64,000 bases of DNA from Defluviitalea saccharophila (lineage in GTDB: Bacteria; Bacillota; Clostridia; Lachnospirales; Defluviitaleaceae). The DNA lies in NCBI RefSeq assembly GCF_038396635.1, contig NZ_CP121687.1, positions 2,904,592 to 2,968,591 on the forward strand. The letters run 5' to 3'. Shown here one piece after another: positions 17,760-25,351 of the stretch (position 1 is its first letter; the number at the start of each line of letters is the position of its first letter). The notes under the pieces are model-generated. The model was not told the origin of the DNA and did not search any database. It saw only the letters and a program-made list of their open reading frames with translations. The translations under genes were made by a program, and so were the position numbers.

Positions 17760-17827
17760 GATTCATTATGTAATACTCACAAATGAGTTTCAATGTCATT
17801 TGATTTCAGTAATACATAATGCGAATA
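17760..17827. repeat. Large imperfect inverted repeat
   Basis: ATTC-ATTATGTAATACT and its near reverse complement AGTAATACATAATGCGAAT face each other across about 30 bases, just before the amide hydrolase gene. It could be an operator or a small insertion scar. Confidence 0.4.
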
Positions 17828-17857
17828 AGAACGATTGTTTAACAAAGGGGGATGGTT

Positions 17858-18928
17858 ATGAAGGGTAATCTTAAACTAGTAATCTTATTGTTGTGCATGT
17901 TTTTAGCTGTTCTTTATTCCTACAGTGTCAGACCGGATGATTTTTCAACCATAGAAACACTCAAGTTTCCAACCGGGGAGGGCGCAACAGATATTGAAAA
18001 GACATTGTCCAGTCTTACCAAAGTTCAGGGGGCTGAAAATATGTACATGATGACTTATTATGGTGACTATCAGGAACAGCTGGAAAAGGACAGTAAACTT
18101 TTGATTGATTTAAAAACTGGAAGAGTTAAACCGAAATGCAGTTTGATCTCGCTCACAGCAGATAAAAACAATCCTATGTTCGGTAGAAATTTTGATTTTG
18201 CCAATAGTGGAATTATAATCACCCGTTACCAGCCGCCGAATAAATATGAGTCAATAGCATTTACGCCTTCCACAACAATCTTCCTTCCAAAAGATTTTGA
18301 TCCTGAAAGGCTCTCCATGGAAGTGAAACAAAATGCATTACACACAGCGTTTCTTTCTACCTGTGGAATGAATGAAAAGGGGCTTGTTGTAGCCTTAGCA
18401 TCCACTGCCTCCGTTCCCACAAAGGAAGAAAAGGGCTTAAAATTCGTTTATAAGACTTTGTGGCTAAGAGAGTTGTTAGATAATGCCAAAGATGTTGAAG
18501 AAGCTGTGGAAATTACAAAAACTCTCAGGGCGTTTGATGAGTTGAATGATATTCAGCATCATATGCTTGTAGCAGACGCAAAGGGAAATTCCGTTGCCAT
18601 TGAGTTTGCAAAAGGAGACTGGCGTTTTTTCTATGAAGAAAACCCGTGGCAAGTGGTGACGAACTCAGCTCTTTATAATAGAACCCATGAAGAAAAAGAA
18701 AAAATGTGCTGGAGATATAAAAAAGCTTCTAAAATACTTGAAGAGCTTGGCGGAAGGGGAGACTGGCAGGATACCATGAGGACCTTAAAAGCAGTAACTC
18801 AAGGACAGCCCATCGATAACAGTTCTACAGGTACATTATTTTCCTTTGCAGCGGATATATCCAATAGGACGATATATCTTTGTACTCATAGTGAGTATGA
18901 CAAGGTTTATAAATTCGGTTTTGAATAA
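17858..18928 (+). CDS. Linear amide C-N hydrolase (choloylglycine hydrolase family)
   Basis: A 356-residue Ntn-hydrolase-type protein related to choloylglycine hydrolase and penicillin acyltransferase groups. An N-terminal hydrophobic segment (residues 6-21) suggests membrane anchoring or export. The likely nucleophile is Cys94 (KPKCSLISL), followed by the family motif GRNFDF. Later features are HTAFLSTCGMNEKGLVVA and NSALYNRT. Because the Cys is internal, an N-terminal propeptide of about 93 residues would have to be removed by autocleavage, as in acyltransferase-type members. The substrate is unknown. The ATG at 17858 has AGGGGG six bases ahead and is preferred to the one at 17852. Confidence 0.8.
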   Translation: MKGNLKLVILLLCMFLAVLYSYSVRPDDFSTIETLKFPTGEGATDIEKTLSSLTKVQGAENMYMMTYYGDYQEQLEKDSKLLIDLKTGRVKPKCSLISLTADKNNPMFGRNFDFANSGIIITRYQPPNKYESIAFTPSTTIFLPKDFDPERLSMEVKQNALHTAFLSTCGMNEKGLVVALASTASVPTKEEKGLKFVYKTLWLRELLDNAKDVEEAVEITKTLRAFDELNDIQHHMLVADAKGNSVAIEFAKGDWRFFYEENPWQVVTNSALYNRTHEEKEKMCWRYKKASKILEELGGRGDWQDTMRTLKAVTQGQPIDNSSTGTLFSFAADISNRTIYLCTHSEYDKVYKFGFE

Positions 18929-19065
18929 AATTATGGAACGAAATAGTATTTTTTTCGTCTAATAATCAAAAGATAAATTTATTCCCTTATTTAATAATGA
19001 TCGTAGTATGCGTTGGTTTTTAGTAGAAAAATGATTAAATCGTGAATAGTTTAAGGAGGGATCGG

Positions 19066-20145
19066 ATGTATTTTAAAAAGAATATTTTGTTTATAGGTAT
19101 AGTTATAATGATTCTTATGTTTACAGGCTGTGCCAATAAAAAAGCTCAGGAAGAAAAGCCTCAGGATTCACAAAACATATCTGAAGATACAGATAAAGAA
19201 GTGGCTACTGAGCTCACAAAAGAGCAAGCAGTTGAAATCGAAAAAGAATTTTTTAAGCGGGTTCTTGATTTAAAAATGAATGAAGAGACTTATGAAATCC
19301 TTGATTTTCATAACAAAGAAGATTTAATCAGCTATGTATCTGAAGTAGCAGACAAAAAGCTGGCTGATGACTTTGTCAATGGGTTATATGAAGAGAAAAA
19401 TGGCAAGTTGTATATCATACCCAAAGGTGGTCCAGCTGCAATTGTGGAGGATTCTCCTTTTGAACTGAATAGATTGGATGAGTATACTTATGAGCTTATT
19501 CAAGAGGAAGAAGATATGTTGAGAGGACCGTATAAGCTGACGGTTGAATACAAGTATTTGGATAATGCCTGGAAAATGAGCAGCAGGAAAGAAGAGCAGA
19601 GAATTGTTGAAGAAAATAACATCGATGAAAATACTGAGGCTGCTGATCAGGAAATTAAGGAAATCGCACAAAAGGTGATCTATGCTATCAGCACCAAAGA
19701 TGGACAAACAATATCTGAATATGTTCATCCGGAAAAAGGTGTTCGATTTACACCTTATACCCATGTATCTTTAGAAGAAGACGTGGTGTTTAGCAAAGAG
19801 GAGATGAAGACTTTTTTTGAAAATCAGAATCTCTATCTATGGGGATATTATGACGGCAGTGGAGAGGAAATTAAGTTGACTCCCAAAGACTACTATGAGA
19901 AATTTATATACTCTGAAGATTTTATAAATGCCCCGGAAATAGGTTATAATGAAGTCCTGAGTTTCGGAAATATGTTAGAAAATCAGTTTGAAGTGTATGA
20001 TGATCCTATGGTAGTGGAATATTATTTCCCCGGATTCAATCCAGAATACGAAGGTATGGACTGGAAAAGCCTTAGACTGGTTTTTGAGAAATACGAAGGA
20101 AGTTATCGATTGGTAGGTATTATCCATAATCAATGGACTATTTAA
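19066..20145 (+). CDS. Lipoprotein of unknown function
   Basis: A 359-residue protein. The start at 19066 has AAGGAGGG upstream and gives a classic lipoprotein signal: a basic start, a hydrophobic run and the lipobox FTGC. An acidic linker follows (about 22-55), then two apparently related alpha/beta regions of about 130 residues. I do not recognise a named family. It is expected on the outer face of the membrane. It is monocistronic, ending at a strong hairpin. Confidence 0.75.
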   Translation: MYFKKNILFIGIVIMILMFTGCANKKAQEEKPQDSQNISEDTDKEVATELTKEQAVEIEKEFFKRVLDLKMNEETYEILDFHNKEDLISYVSEVADKKLADDFVNGLYEEKNGKLYIIPKGGPAAIVEDSPFELNRLDEYTYELIQEEEDMLRGPYKLTVEYKYLDNAWKMSSRKEEQRIVEENNIDENTEAADQEIKEIAQKVIYAISTKDGQTISEYVHPEKGVRFTPYTHVSLEEDVVFSKEEMKTFFENQNLYLWGYYDGSGEEIKLTPKDYYEKFIYSEDFINAPEIGYNEVLSFGNMLENQFEVYDDPMVVEYYFPGFNPEYEGMDWKSLRLVFEKYEGSYRLVGIIHNQWTI

Positions 20146-20149
20146 AAAA

Positions 20150-20198
20150 ACGGAGTACATCGCAAAGTTTTGTTTCAAACTTATCGGTGTACTCTTTT
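20150..20198 (+). terminator. Terminator after the lipoprotein
   Basis: GGAGTACATCG pairs with CGGTGTACTC, followed by TTTTT. Confidence 0.8.
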
Positions 20199-20223
20199 TG
20201 CATTCTTCAAGATATAGGTGCAG

Positions 20224-20368
20224 ACAGGAAAGAGTTTCGCCTGCGAAACTCTCGCGCCGAGCGCGGTCGGCAAAGACGACAAAATACAATACTCGCGAGT
20301 GTGCATTCTGCCCGGAGGGCTTTTTATTGCATAGGAAATCTGGAGGAATTTCCTATGCAATAAAAAAA
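20224..20368. repeat. 145-bp palindrome-rich repeat, copy 1
   Basis: One of three copies in the window. It contains a series of small hairpins: AGAGTTTCGCCTGCGAAACTCT, CGCGCCGAGCGCG, a GTCGGC-AAAG-ACGAC stem (one mismatch here), CCCGGAGGG, and GCATAGGAAAT...ATTTCCTATGC. It is GC-rich against an AT-rich background. Reading frames across it are a side effect of the palindromes. Confidence 0.8.
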
Positions 20369-20506
20369 TAGGGCAATGAATGCCCTGAACTGCATAAAGT
20401 AAAGTTATAATATTAGACAATTCAATAATATAAAAATCAAGCAAACCTGTCAACATAATCAATATTACATTTTCATTACAATAATTACGCCGTGGCTTTT
20501 ATGCTA

Positions 20507-20535
20507 TTGACATCAATTGTAATTTTATGTACACT
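20507..20535 (+). promoter_or_regulatory. Promoter of the ROK operon
   Basis: TTGACA and TACACT separated by 17 bases. Confidence 0.6.
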
Positions 20536-20570
20536 TAATAAAGTAACTTAATAAAGTTAACTTATTTAAG
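20536..20570 (+). promoter_or_regulatory. Likely operator of the ROK regulator
   Basis: A palindrome AATAAAGTTAACTTATT, with a partial copy (AGTAACTTAATAAAG) just before it, lies directly after the -10. This is where an autoregulating ROK repressor would bind. Confidence 0.5.
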
Positions 20571-20618
20571 TGTTAGAAGGCTATTTATTTGGTAAAAGGA
20601 AACGAGGTGGTATTATAA

Positions 20619-21635
20619 TTGTTAAAAGCGAACCGTGCTCAGATGAAAGAAATCAATAAGAACCTTTTAAGGCAAACTTTAAAAGAATACAGAAAAGCTA
20701 CCAAACCGGAATTGGCCGCATTAACTCATTTAAGTGTGGTTACCGTTAATTCTCTAATCAGTGAAATGGTTGCTTCAGGAGAAGTAATAGAAGGAGATGA
20801 AGTACCTTCCAATGGAGGCAGGCCGTCAAGGCAGTATGTCTATAACGGTAATTATAGAAAAGCTCTAATTATTTATGGCTATGAACATCATAACAAAGAT
20901 TTATTTCACATGTTGATTATTAATGCATTTGGGGAATGTATTGAACGTAAAACAGACTATTTTTCCAATGTAGGTATAAATAGTTTTGACATCTGGATAG
21001 AAAATGCTTTTAAAGTCCATGAAAATATTTGTGCCATCGTATTTGGGCTTCCCGGAGCAGAAGAGAATGGCGTGATTTATGTCAATGATTACTCCGGAAT
21101 TATTGGAGATAAGTTCTTGTCTTATTATCAATCCAAATATGGAGTGCCTGTGCTCTATGAGAATGACATCAATGCTACCGTCTATGGCTTTTATACAAAG
21201 CAGAACAGCCATACAGTACAAACTGTGGTTGGGCTCTATTACCCACGTATTTATGGACCAGGGGCTGGTGTGGTTATAAAGGAGGAGATCTATAAGGGAT
21301 GTAAGAATTTTGCCGGAGAAGTTAATTGGCTCCCTCTAAAGCCTTCATGGAATGAAGTGAATTATGATAACCCTGAAGAAGTCGTACTTATGCTTAGCCA
21401 AATCATAGTTGTATACAGTTGTGTACTGGCCCCGGAACGCATTGTATTTTATGGAGACTTTTTAACAGAGGAGATTTTGGAAAGACTATTGCTGCGTGTT
21501 CAAGAGCTTCTTAAAGGACATTTCCTGCCCCATATTCAATTTGAAAAGAGTATCGAAAAAGATTTTGAGACAGGGATGATTCAAATCGCATATAAGGAAT
21601 TACAAAAAAGAGAGGGGATTATTGAATGGTATTAA
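20619..21635 (+). CDS. ROK-family transcriptional regulator
   Basis: A 338-residue regulator. A winged helix-turn-helix lies at the N-terminus (about residues 10-60, with KPELAALTHLSVVTVNSLISEMV), joined to a sugar-kinase-like ROK domain. In that domain the G-x-G-A-G motif (YGPGAGVVI) and an E-N-D-I-N-A motif (near residue 184) are seen; the Cys-rich zinc motif of many ROK proteins is not evident. It starts at TTG with GAGGTGG upstream. It overlaps the transporter gene by 10 bases, so it probably controls uptake or export of that transporter's substrate and its own operon. Confidence 0.85.
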   Translation: MLKANRAQMKEINKNLLRQTLKEYRKATKPELAALTHLSVVTVNSLISEMVASGEVIEGDEVPSNGGRPSRQYVYNGNYRKALIIYGYEHHNKDLFHMLIINAFGECIERKTDYFSNVGINSFDIWIENAFKVHENICAIVFGLPGAEENGVIYVNDYSGIIGDKFLSYYQSKYGVPVLYENDINATVYGFYTKQNSHTVQTVVGLYYPRIYGPGAGVVIKEEIYKGCKNFAGEVNWLPLKPSWNEVNYDNPEEVVLMLSQIIVVYSCVLAPERIVFYGDFLTEEILERLLLRVQELLKGHFLPHIQFEKSIEKDFETGMIQIAYKELQKREGIIEWY

Positions 21636-22846
21636 CAGTTTTATTAATCATTATTTATATGGCATTTATAAGTCTTGGATTACCGGATTCACTTTTAGGT
21701 TCGGCATGGCCGACGATGTATCCTAATATGGGAGTGCCCATTTCTTATGCAGGGATTGTTTCGATGATTATAACCGGAGGAACGATTGTATCAAGTTTGT
21801 TAAGTGACAGGGTTATTAGAAAATTTGGAACCGGATTAGTTACCGTTACCAGCGTACTTATGACGGCACTGGCATTATTGGGATTTTCAATAAGCAATAC
21901 GTTTTATCAGCTCTGTTTGTTTGCAATACCATTAGGACTTGGAGCAGGTTCTATCGATGCAGCACTTAATAATTTTGTAGCGCTTCATTATAAAGCAAAG
22001 CATATGAGCTGGCTACATTGTTTTTGGGGAGTCGGCGCTATGACTGGTCCAATCATCATGTCCTATTTCCTGGAACGAGGGATTATTTTTCAGATGGGCT
22101 ATCGTACTGTCGCAATGATTCAGATTGTTTTAACAATCGTGTTGCTTGTAACTTTACCCTTATGGAAAAAGATTTCCTCAACCCATAATGAAGAACTCCA
22201 TGCCAAAGAATCTAACCCAAAGGAGCTAAGTCAAAAGGTCATAAGCAAGAAAGAGCTTTTACAGCTGCCGGGGGCAAAACAAGCCTTATTAGCATTTTTC
22301 TGCTACTGCGCCATAGAAGCAACCCTGGGGTTATGGGGCAGCAGTTTTGTAAACATTGTTCATGGAGTACCTGCAGAAACAGCAGCAAAATGGGCTTCAC
22401 TTTTCTATTTTGGTATTACTTTTGGCAGGTTTTTATCAGGCTTTGTTACCTTAAAACTGAATAATCGCCAGATGATTTATTTGGGAGAGGCCTTGCTTGC
22501 CGTAGGCATTATTATGATTATGCTGCCGTTAGGGCAGTTTACTGCAGTCATTGGTTTGGTTATGGGGGGAGTCGGGTGTGCACCTATTTTTCCTAGTATG
22601 CTGCATGAAACCCCTGTAAACTTCGGAGAAGAATATTCTCAGTCCATTATGGGTGTACAAATGGCATGTGCTTATGTAGGCAGTACGTTTATGCCGCCTC
22701 TCTTTGGTGTTTTAGCATCACACATAAGTTATTCTATTATGCCTTTCTATGCCGGAGGTATATTATTGATTATGGTTGCAGCAATAAAAATGTTAAATAA
22801 ACGTGTAGATAAGAAAAGACTTACAGAAAAGGTGATCCTATCATGA
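21626..22846 (+). CDS. MFS transporter
   Basis: A 406-residue membrane protein with about 12 transmembrane segments. It opens with the pattern G-L-P-D-S-L-L-G-S-A-W-P of the fucose permease-like major facilitator group, and has loop 2-3 signature LLSDRVIRKFG. The central cytoplasmic loop (about 190-215) is Lys/Glu-rich. It sits between the ROK regulator and the metallo-hydrolase in a tightly packed operon, overlapping both neighbours. The substrate is probably a sugar or sugar-like compound, by analogy with ROK regulation; this is inference. Confidence 0.85.
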   Translation: MVLTVLLIIIYMAFISLGLPDSLLGSAWPTMYPNMGVPISYAGIVSMIITGGTIVSSLLSDRVIRKFGTGLVTVTSVLMTALALLGFSISNTFYQLCLFAIPLGLGAGSIDAALNNFVALHYKAKHMSWLHCFWGVGAMTGPIIMSYFLERGIIFQMGYRTVAMIQIVLTIVLLVTLPLWKKISSTHNEELHAKESNPKELSQKVISKKELLQLPGAKQALLAFFCYCAIEATLGLWGSSFVNIVHGVPAETAAKWASLFYFGITFGRFLSGFVTLKLNNRQMIYLGEALLAVGIIMIMLPLGQFTAVIGLVMGGVGCAPIFPSMLHETPVNFGEEYSQSIMGVQMACAYVGSTFMPPLFGVLASHISYSIMPFYAGGILLIMVAAIKMLNKRVDKKRLTEKVILS

Positions 22847-23577
22847 AGATTCAATCCATTACTTCTAATTCTGTTGTATATACTTATGATAGTCTGAAAG
22901 AGTATCTTACAAATGTTTTTGTGATTGAAACATCTTCAAAAGTCTTTGTTGTCGATACCTTTTGCGGTTCAAAGTCCATGGAACCCATACTTAACAGAAT
23001 AAATACACATTATAAAAGTAAAGAAATTATAGTGATTAACACCCATTTCCATTGGGATCATGTATGGGGCAATGTTAGTTTTAAAGGTCACGACATTATA
23101 AGCCACGAACTCTGCAGAAAGCTCCTGGAGGAACAATGGGAAACCCAGCTGGAAAGCAATCAGCAATTTATTGAAGGCAGCGCAGAAAAATGCCTTCCTA
23201 ATCTGACCTTCAAAGATAAGTTGATCTTTCATGAAGAAGGCATTGAGCTATTTTATAGTCCCGGTCACACCATAGACAGCATATCTATTTTTGATCATAA
23301 TGAAAAAGTACTGTATGTGGGGGATAACTTAGAAAAACCTATTATTTATGTGGAGAGTGAAGATATTAAGACATATATTCATACATTAAAAAATTATCTT
23401 AGCTATAAACCTAAGAAAATTTTCGCAGGGCATACCTTGGATTTACAAGAAGAGGATATCTATCACGCGATTGATTATCTACAGGGCCTATCTGAAGGAA
23501 AGAAATTTAGCTTTCAATCTGATTATGAAAGAAAAATTCATCGTCAGAATATGGAGACATTAAATATGCTATTATAA
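22843..23577 (+). CDS. Metallo-beta-lactamase-fold hydrolase
   Basis: A 244-residue MBL-fold protein. The metal motif NTHFHWDHVWGN (H-x-H-x-D-H, residues about 65-76) is intact; SPGHTIDSISI and the final GHT give the other ligands. It is the third gene of the ROK operon, overlapping the transporter stop by four bases (ATGA). The substrate is unknown; a role in processing the transported compound is likely from context. Confidence 0.85.
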   Translation: MKIQSITSNSVVYTYDSLKEYLTNVFVIETSSKVFVVDTFCGSKSMEPILNRINTHYKSKEIIVINTHFHWDHVWGNVSFKGHDIISHELCRKLLEEQWETQLESNQQFIEGSAEKCLPNLTFKDKLIFHEEGIELFYSPGHTIDSISIFDHNEKVLYVGDNLEKPIIYVESEDIKTYIHTLKNYLSYKPKKIFAGHTLDLQEEDIYHAIDYLQGLSEGKKFSFQSDYERKIHRQNMETLNMLL

Positions 23578-23676
23578 TGATATGGTATTCATAAATAAAG
23601 GTCTCATACCCATTCATACTTGAGTATGCTATAATATAGAAATAGTCAATCTTTGTAAAATAGGCAGGTGAAATAT

Positions 23677-24072
23677 ATGAATATGGATATACGTTGGAAG
23701 CAAAGATTTTCTAACTATAAAAAAGCAGCACAGCAACTCACTGAATTTATAGAAAAAGGAGAACTTAATAAATTTGAAGTTCAAGGATTAATTCAATGTT
23801 TTGAATATACTTTTGAACTCGCGTGGAAGACTATGAAAGACTATTTAGAAGAAGAGGGATTTGAAGTTAAAAGTCCCAGAAGTACTATACAAACCGCTTT
23901 TCAAATTCAACTAGTTAACGACGGACATGCCTGGATTGATGCTTTAAACAAAAGAAATCTTATGGCTCATACTTATGATGAAGAAGTTGCAAAGGAAGCA
24001 GAGCAACTTATAAAAGAAAAATATTATCCGATCATAAAAGAGCTCCTGCATACATTGGAGGAAGAGCTATGA
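23677..24072 (+). CDS. HEPN-like nucleotidyltransferase substrate-binding protein (HI0074 type)
   Basis: A 131-residue helical protein of the HI0074 family, with the typical W-K-Q-R-F-x-N-Y-x-K-A opening, the F-E-Y-T-F-E-L-A-W-K-T helix and a C-terminal R-N-L-x-A-H-T-Y motif. In HEPN toxins an R-x4-6-H motif forms the RNase site; here R-N-L-M-A-H fits R-x4-H. The ATG at 23677 is preferred since AGGTG lies six bases before it. It overlaps the nucleotidyltransferase gene by four bases. The pair resembles HEPN/MNT toxin-antitoxin modules. Confidence 0.85.
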   Translation: MNMDIRWKQRFSNYKKAAQQLTEFIEKGELNKFEVQGLIQCFEYTFELAWKTMKDYLEEEGFEVKSPRSTIQTAFQIQLVNDGHAWIDALNKRNLMAHTYDEEVAKEAEQLIKEKYYPIIKELLHTLEEEL

Positions 24073-24377
24073 GTTTTGGCCTAAAAGAATCCGATTTAGA
24101 ATATATTATTAATGTTCTCGGTGTTTTCACAGAAATAGAGAAAGCTGTAATTTTTGGGTCTCGAGCAAAGGGAAATTATAAGCCTGGTTCTGACATAGAT
24201 ATCGCAATTTTTGGAGATAAAATAACCTTTGATACTCTATCAAAACTCCATGCAATGTTAGAAGATGAAGGTCCATTGCCTTATTTTTTTGATATTGTGG
24301 ATTATACTCATTCAGAACATAAAGAACTGAAGAATCATATTGAGAGGGTAGGACAAATAATTTACCAAAGAAGGTAA
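24069..24377 (+). CDS. MNT-type minimal nucleotidyltransferase (HI0073 type)
   Basis: A 102-residue nucleotidyltransferase domain protein. The motif GSRAKGNYKPGSDIDIAIFG (G-S-x10-13-D-x-D) is complete and a third acidic residue follows in FFDIVDY. It is the partner of the helical protein overlapping upstream. In HEPN/MNT modules the enzyme transfers AMP groups to the HEPN partner and silences it; whether that happens here is inference. Confidence 0.88.
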   Translation: MSFGLKESDLEYIINVLGVFTEIEKAVIFGSRAKGNYKPGSDIDIAIFGDKITFDTLSKLHAMLEDEGPLPYFFDIVDYTHSEHKELKNHIERVGQIIYQRR

Positions 24378-24577
24378 TCATCAATTCCAAACATTGAGGA
24401 AAAATAGTCATCTTTTGAGGTTGAATATAATAAACCTTGATAGACAATATCGGGGACGTTTGTAACCTGATAAATATGTCCTGAGGTCAGTTCTACTTCC
24501 AGAAGTTGAGTTGATGCATCATAGCCTATACTCTTGATTTTCTCTGAATTAACATCTGTTCTTTCCAATTTGTTCAC
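24362..24577 (-). CDS. KTSC-domain protein
   Basis: A 71-residue protein matching the KTSC domain pattern: SIGYDASTQLLEVELTSGHIYQ, then VPDIVYQGLLYSTSKDDYF. KTSC domains are small and of unclear function, often linked to nucleic-acid enzymes or phages. It converges with and overlaps the end of the nucleotidyltransferase gene by 16 bases. Confidence 0.75.
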   Translation of the reverse strand: MNKLERTDVNSEKIKSIGYDASTQLLEVELTSGHIYQVTNVPDIVYQGLLYSTSKDDYFSSMFGIDDYLLW

Positions 24578-24670
24578 TCCTTATCAATAATGTATTCGCT
24601 TATAGTATAACCATCTCTTAAATAAACTTACTATGCAGTTATTAAAAAAATAAGCCTTTTATAATGCTTA

Positions 24671-24699
24671 TTGATCATCTTTACTAGATGTGCTATACT
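24671..24699 (+). promoter_or_regulatory. Promoter of the mef leader region
   Basis: TTGATC and TATACT separated by 17 bases, about 30 bases before the first leader peptide. Confidence 0.75.
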
Positions 24700-24723
24700 G
24701 AAACAAATTTAAGGAAAAGAGGC

Positions 24724-24865
24724 ATATGAATGTTTATTGTAAAAATGAGACTCCGTTATTTAGTTTAATCATAACTAAATAGAAAATAAGGTTAAAAGAC
24801 CTATACTTTGTTTTAGGTTTATTTCTCGAGCCTTATTTTAGGATTCTTGTGATGAACATTCATAT
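24724..24865 (+). promoter_or_regulatory. Attenuator-type RNA structure around leader peptide 1
   Basis: An 11-bp perfect outer stem joins 24724-24734 (containing the leader start codon) with 24855-24865. Inside lie a 9-bp stem (24783-24791 with 24831-24839, AAAATAAGG) and a smaller stem AGACCTA/TAGGTTT. A ribosome on the leader would break the outer stem. Confidence 0.65.
24730..24768 (+). CDS. Leader peptide 1 with macrolide-arrest motif RLR
   Basis: A 12-residue ORF, MFIVKMRLRYLV, with AAGAGG seven bases before the ATG. It contains M-R-L-R, the motif that stalls ribosomes holding macrolides in ErmDL-type leaders. It lies inside the attenuator structure and upstream of a Mef-type gene. Identification rests on motif and context; the overlapping ATG at 24726 in another frame is too close to the ribosome site. 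Confidence 0.7.
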   Translation: MFIVKMRLRYLV

Positions 24866-24949
24866 ACTTTTTAGCTGTATCTTTATAAAGACATTAAGAA
24901 AACACTGCCTTAATGCAGTTTTGGTGTTCTGTTATTATTGAAATATAAA

Positions 24950-24985
24950 GGTTGCAGGTGAACTTTGTTCATTTGCAGCCTTTTT
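24950..24985 (+). terminator. Intrinsic terminator of the first mef leader
   Basis: GGTTGCAGGTGAAC pairs with GTTCATTTGCAGCC over the full 14 bp (with G-U pairs), followed by TTTTT. A weaker hairpin (AACACTGC...GCAGT...GGTGTT) lies at about 24901-24928. This is the likely point of premature termination. Confidence 0.8.
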
Positions 24986-25124
24986 GTTACATAGGAAGTT
25001 CCTCCGGATTTCCTATGTCATAAAAATCCCTCCGGGTAGGATGCACACTCGCGCGTATTGTATTTTGTCGGCTTTGCCGACCGCGCTCGGCGCGAGAGTT
25101 TCGTAAGCGAAACTCTTTCTGTAT
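24981..25124. repeat. 145-bp palindrome-rich repeat, copy 2
   Basis: Same element as at 20224-20368 in the opposite orientation. It lies between the terminator of leader 1 and leader peptide 2, so it may have inserted into the mef control region. Confidence 0.8.
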
Positions 25125-25197
25125 TGTGAATGTTCATTTTCAGAAATTTGTGTTGTCTTCACAATGCATAAGTACTTGGAAAAGAGGAGGTATTCTA

Positions 25198-25242
25198 ATG
25201 AGGCTTAACGGCGGCATTTTTCATATCAGACTAAGAGGTTAA
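25198..25242 (+). CDS. Leader peptide 2 with macrolide-arrest motif RLR
   Basis: A 14-residue ORF, MRLNGGIFHIRLRG, with GAGGAGG eight bases before the ATG. It contains R-L-R near its end, as in leader peptide 1. It ends five bases before a set of alternative hairpins and about 110 bases before the mef homologue. Confidence 0.7.
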   Translation: MRLNGGIFHIRLRG

Positions 25243-25300
25243 AAAGGAGTCATGATGCATCCTTTTTAATCAGAAAAAAGGACTCCTGAAATCATGACTC
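25241..25300 (+). promoter_or_regulatory. Alternative hairpins between leader 2 and mef
   Basis: GAGTCATGAT (25247-25256) pairs perfectly with ATCATGACTC (25291-25300), enclosing CCTTTTT/AAAAAGG (25261-25267 with 25275-25281). A competing stem GGAGTC (25246-25251) with GACTCC (25281-25286) uses the same bases, as in attenuators that switch with ribosome stalling. Confidence 0.65.
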
Positions 25301-25351
25301 TGTATTAAATCAAAAATGTTAAGAGTTAAGATTTCGAGAGGAGAAATAGAT

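Noticed and set aside
20133-20363. Reading frames across the palindromic repeats (also 28259-28453)
   Set aside because: The same peptide appears wherever the repeat occurs and on both strands; it is explained by the palindromes.
24726-24779. A 17-codon ORF starting four bases before leader peptide 1 in another frame
   Set aside because: Its ATG is only three bases after the ribosome site, whereas the 24730 ATG is well spaced and encodes the RLR motif.
24700-24990. 6S RNA or another known structured ncRNA
   Set aside because: The structure is centred on a translatable leader ORF and lies before a resistance gene, so attenuation explains it better.
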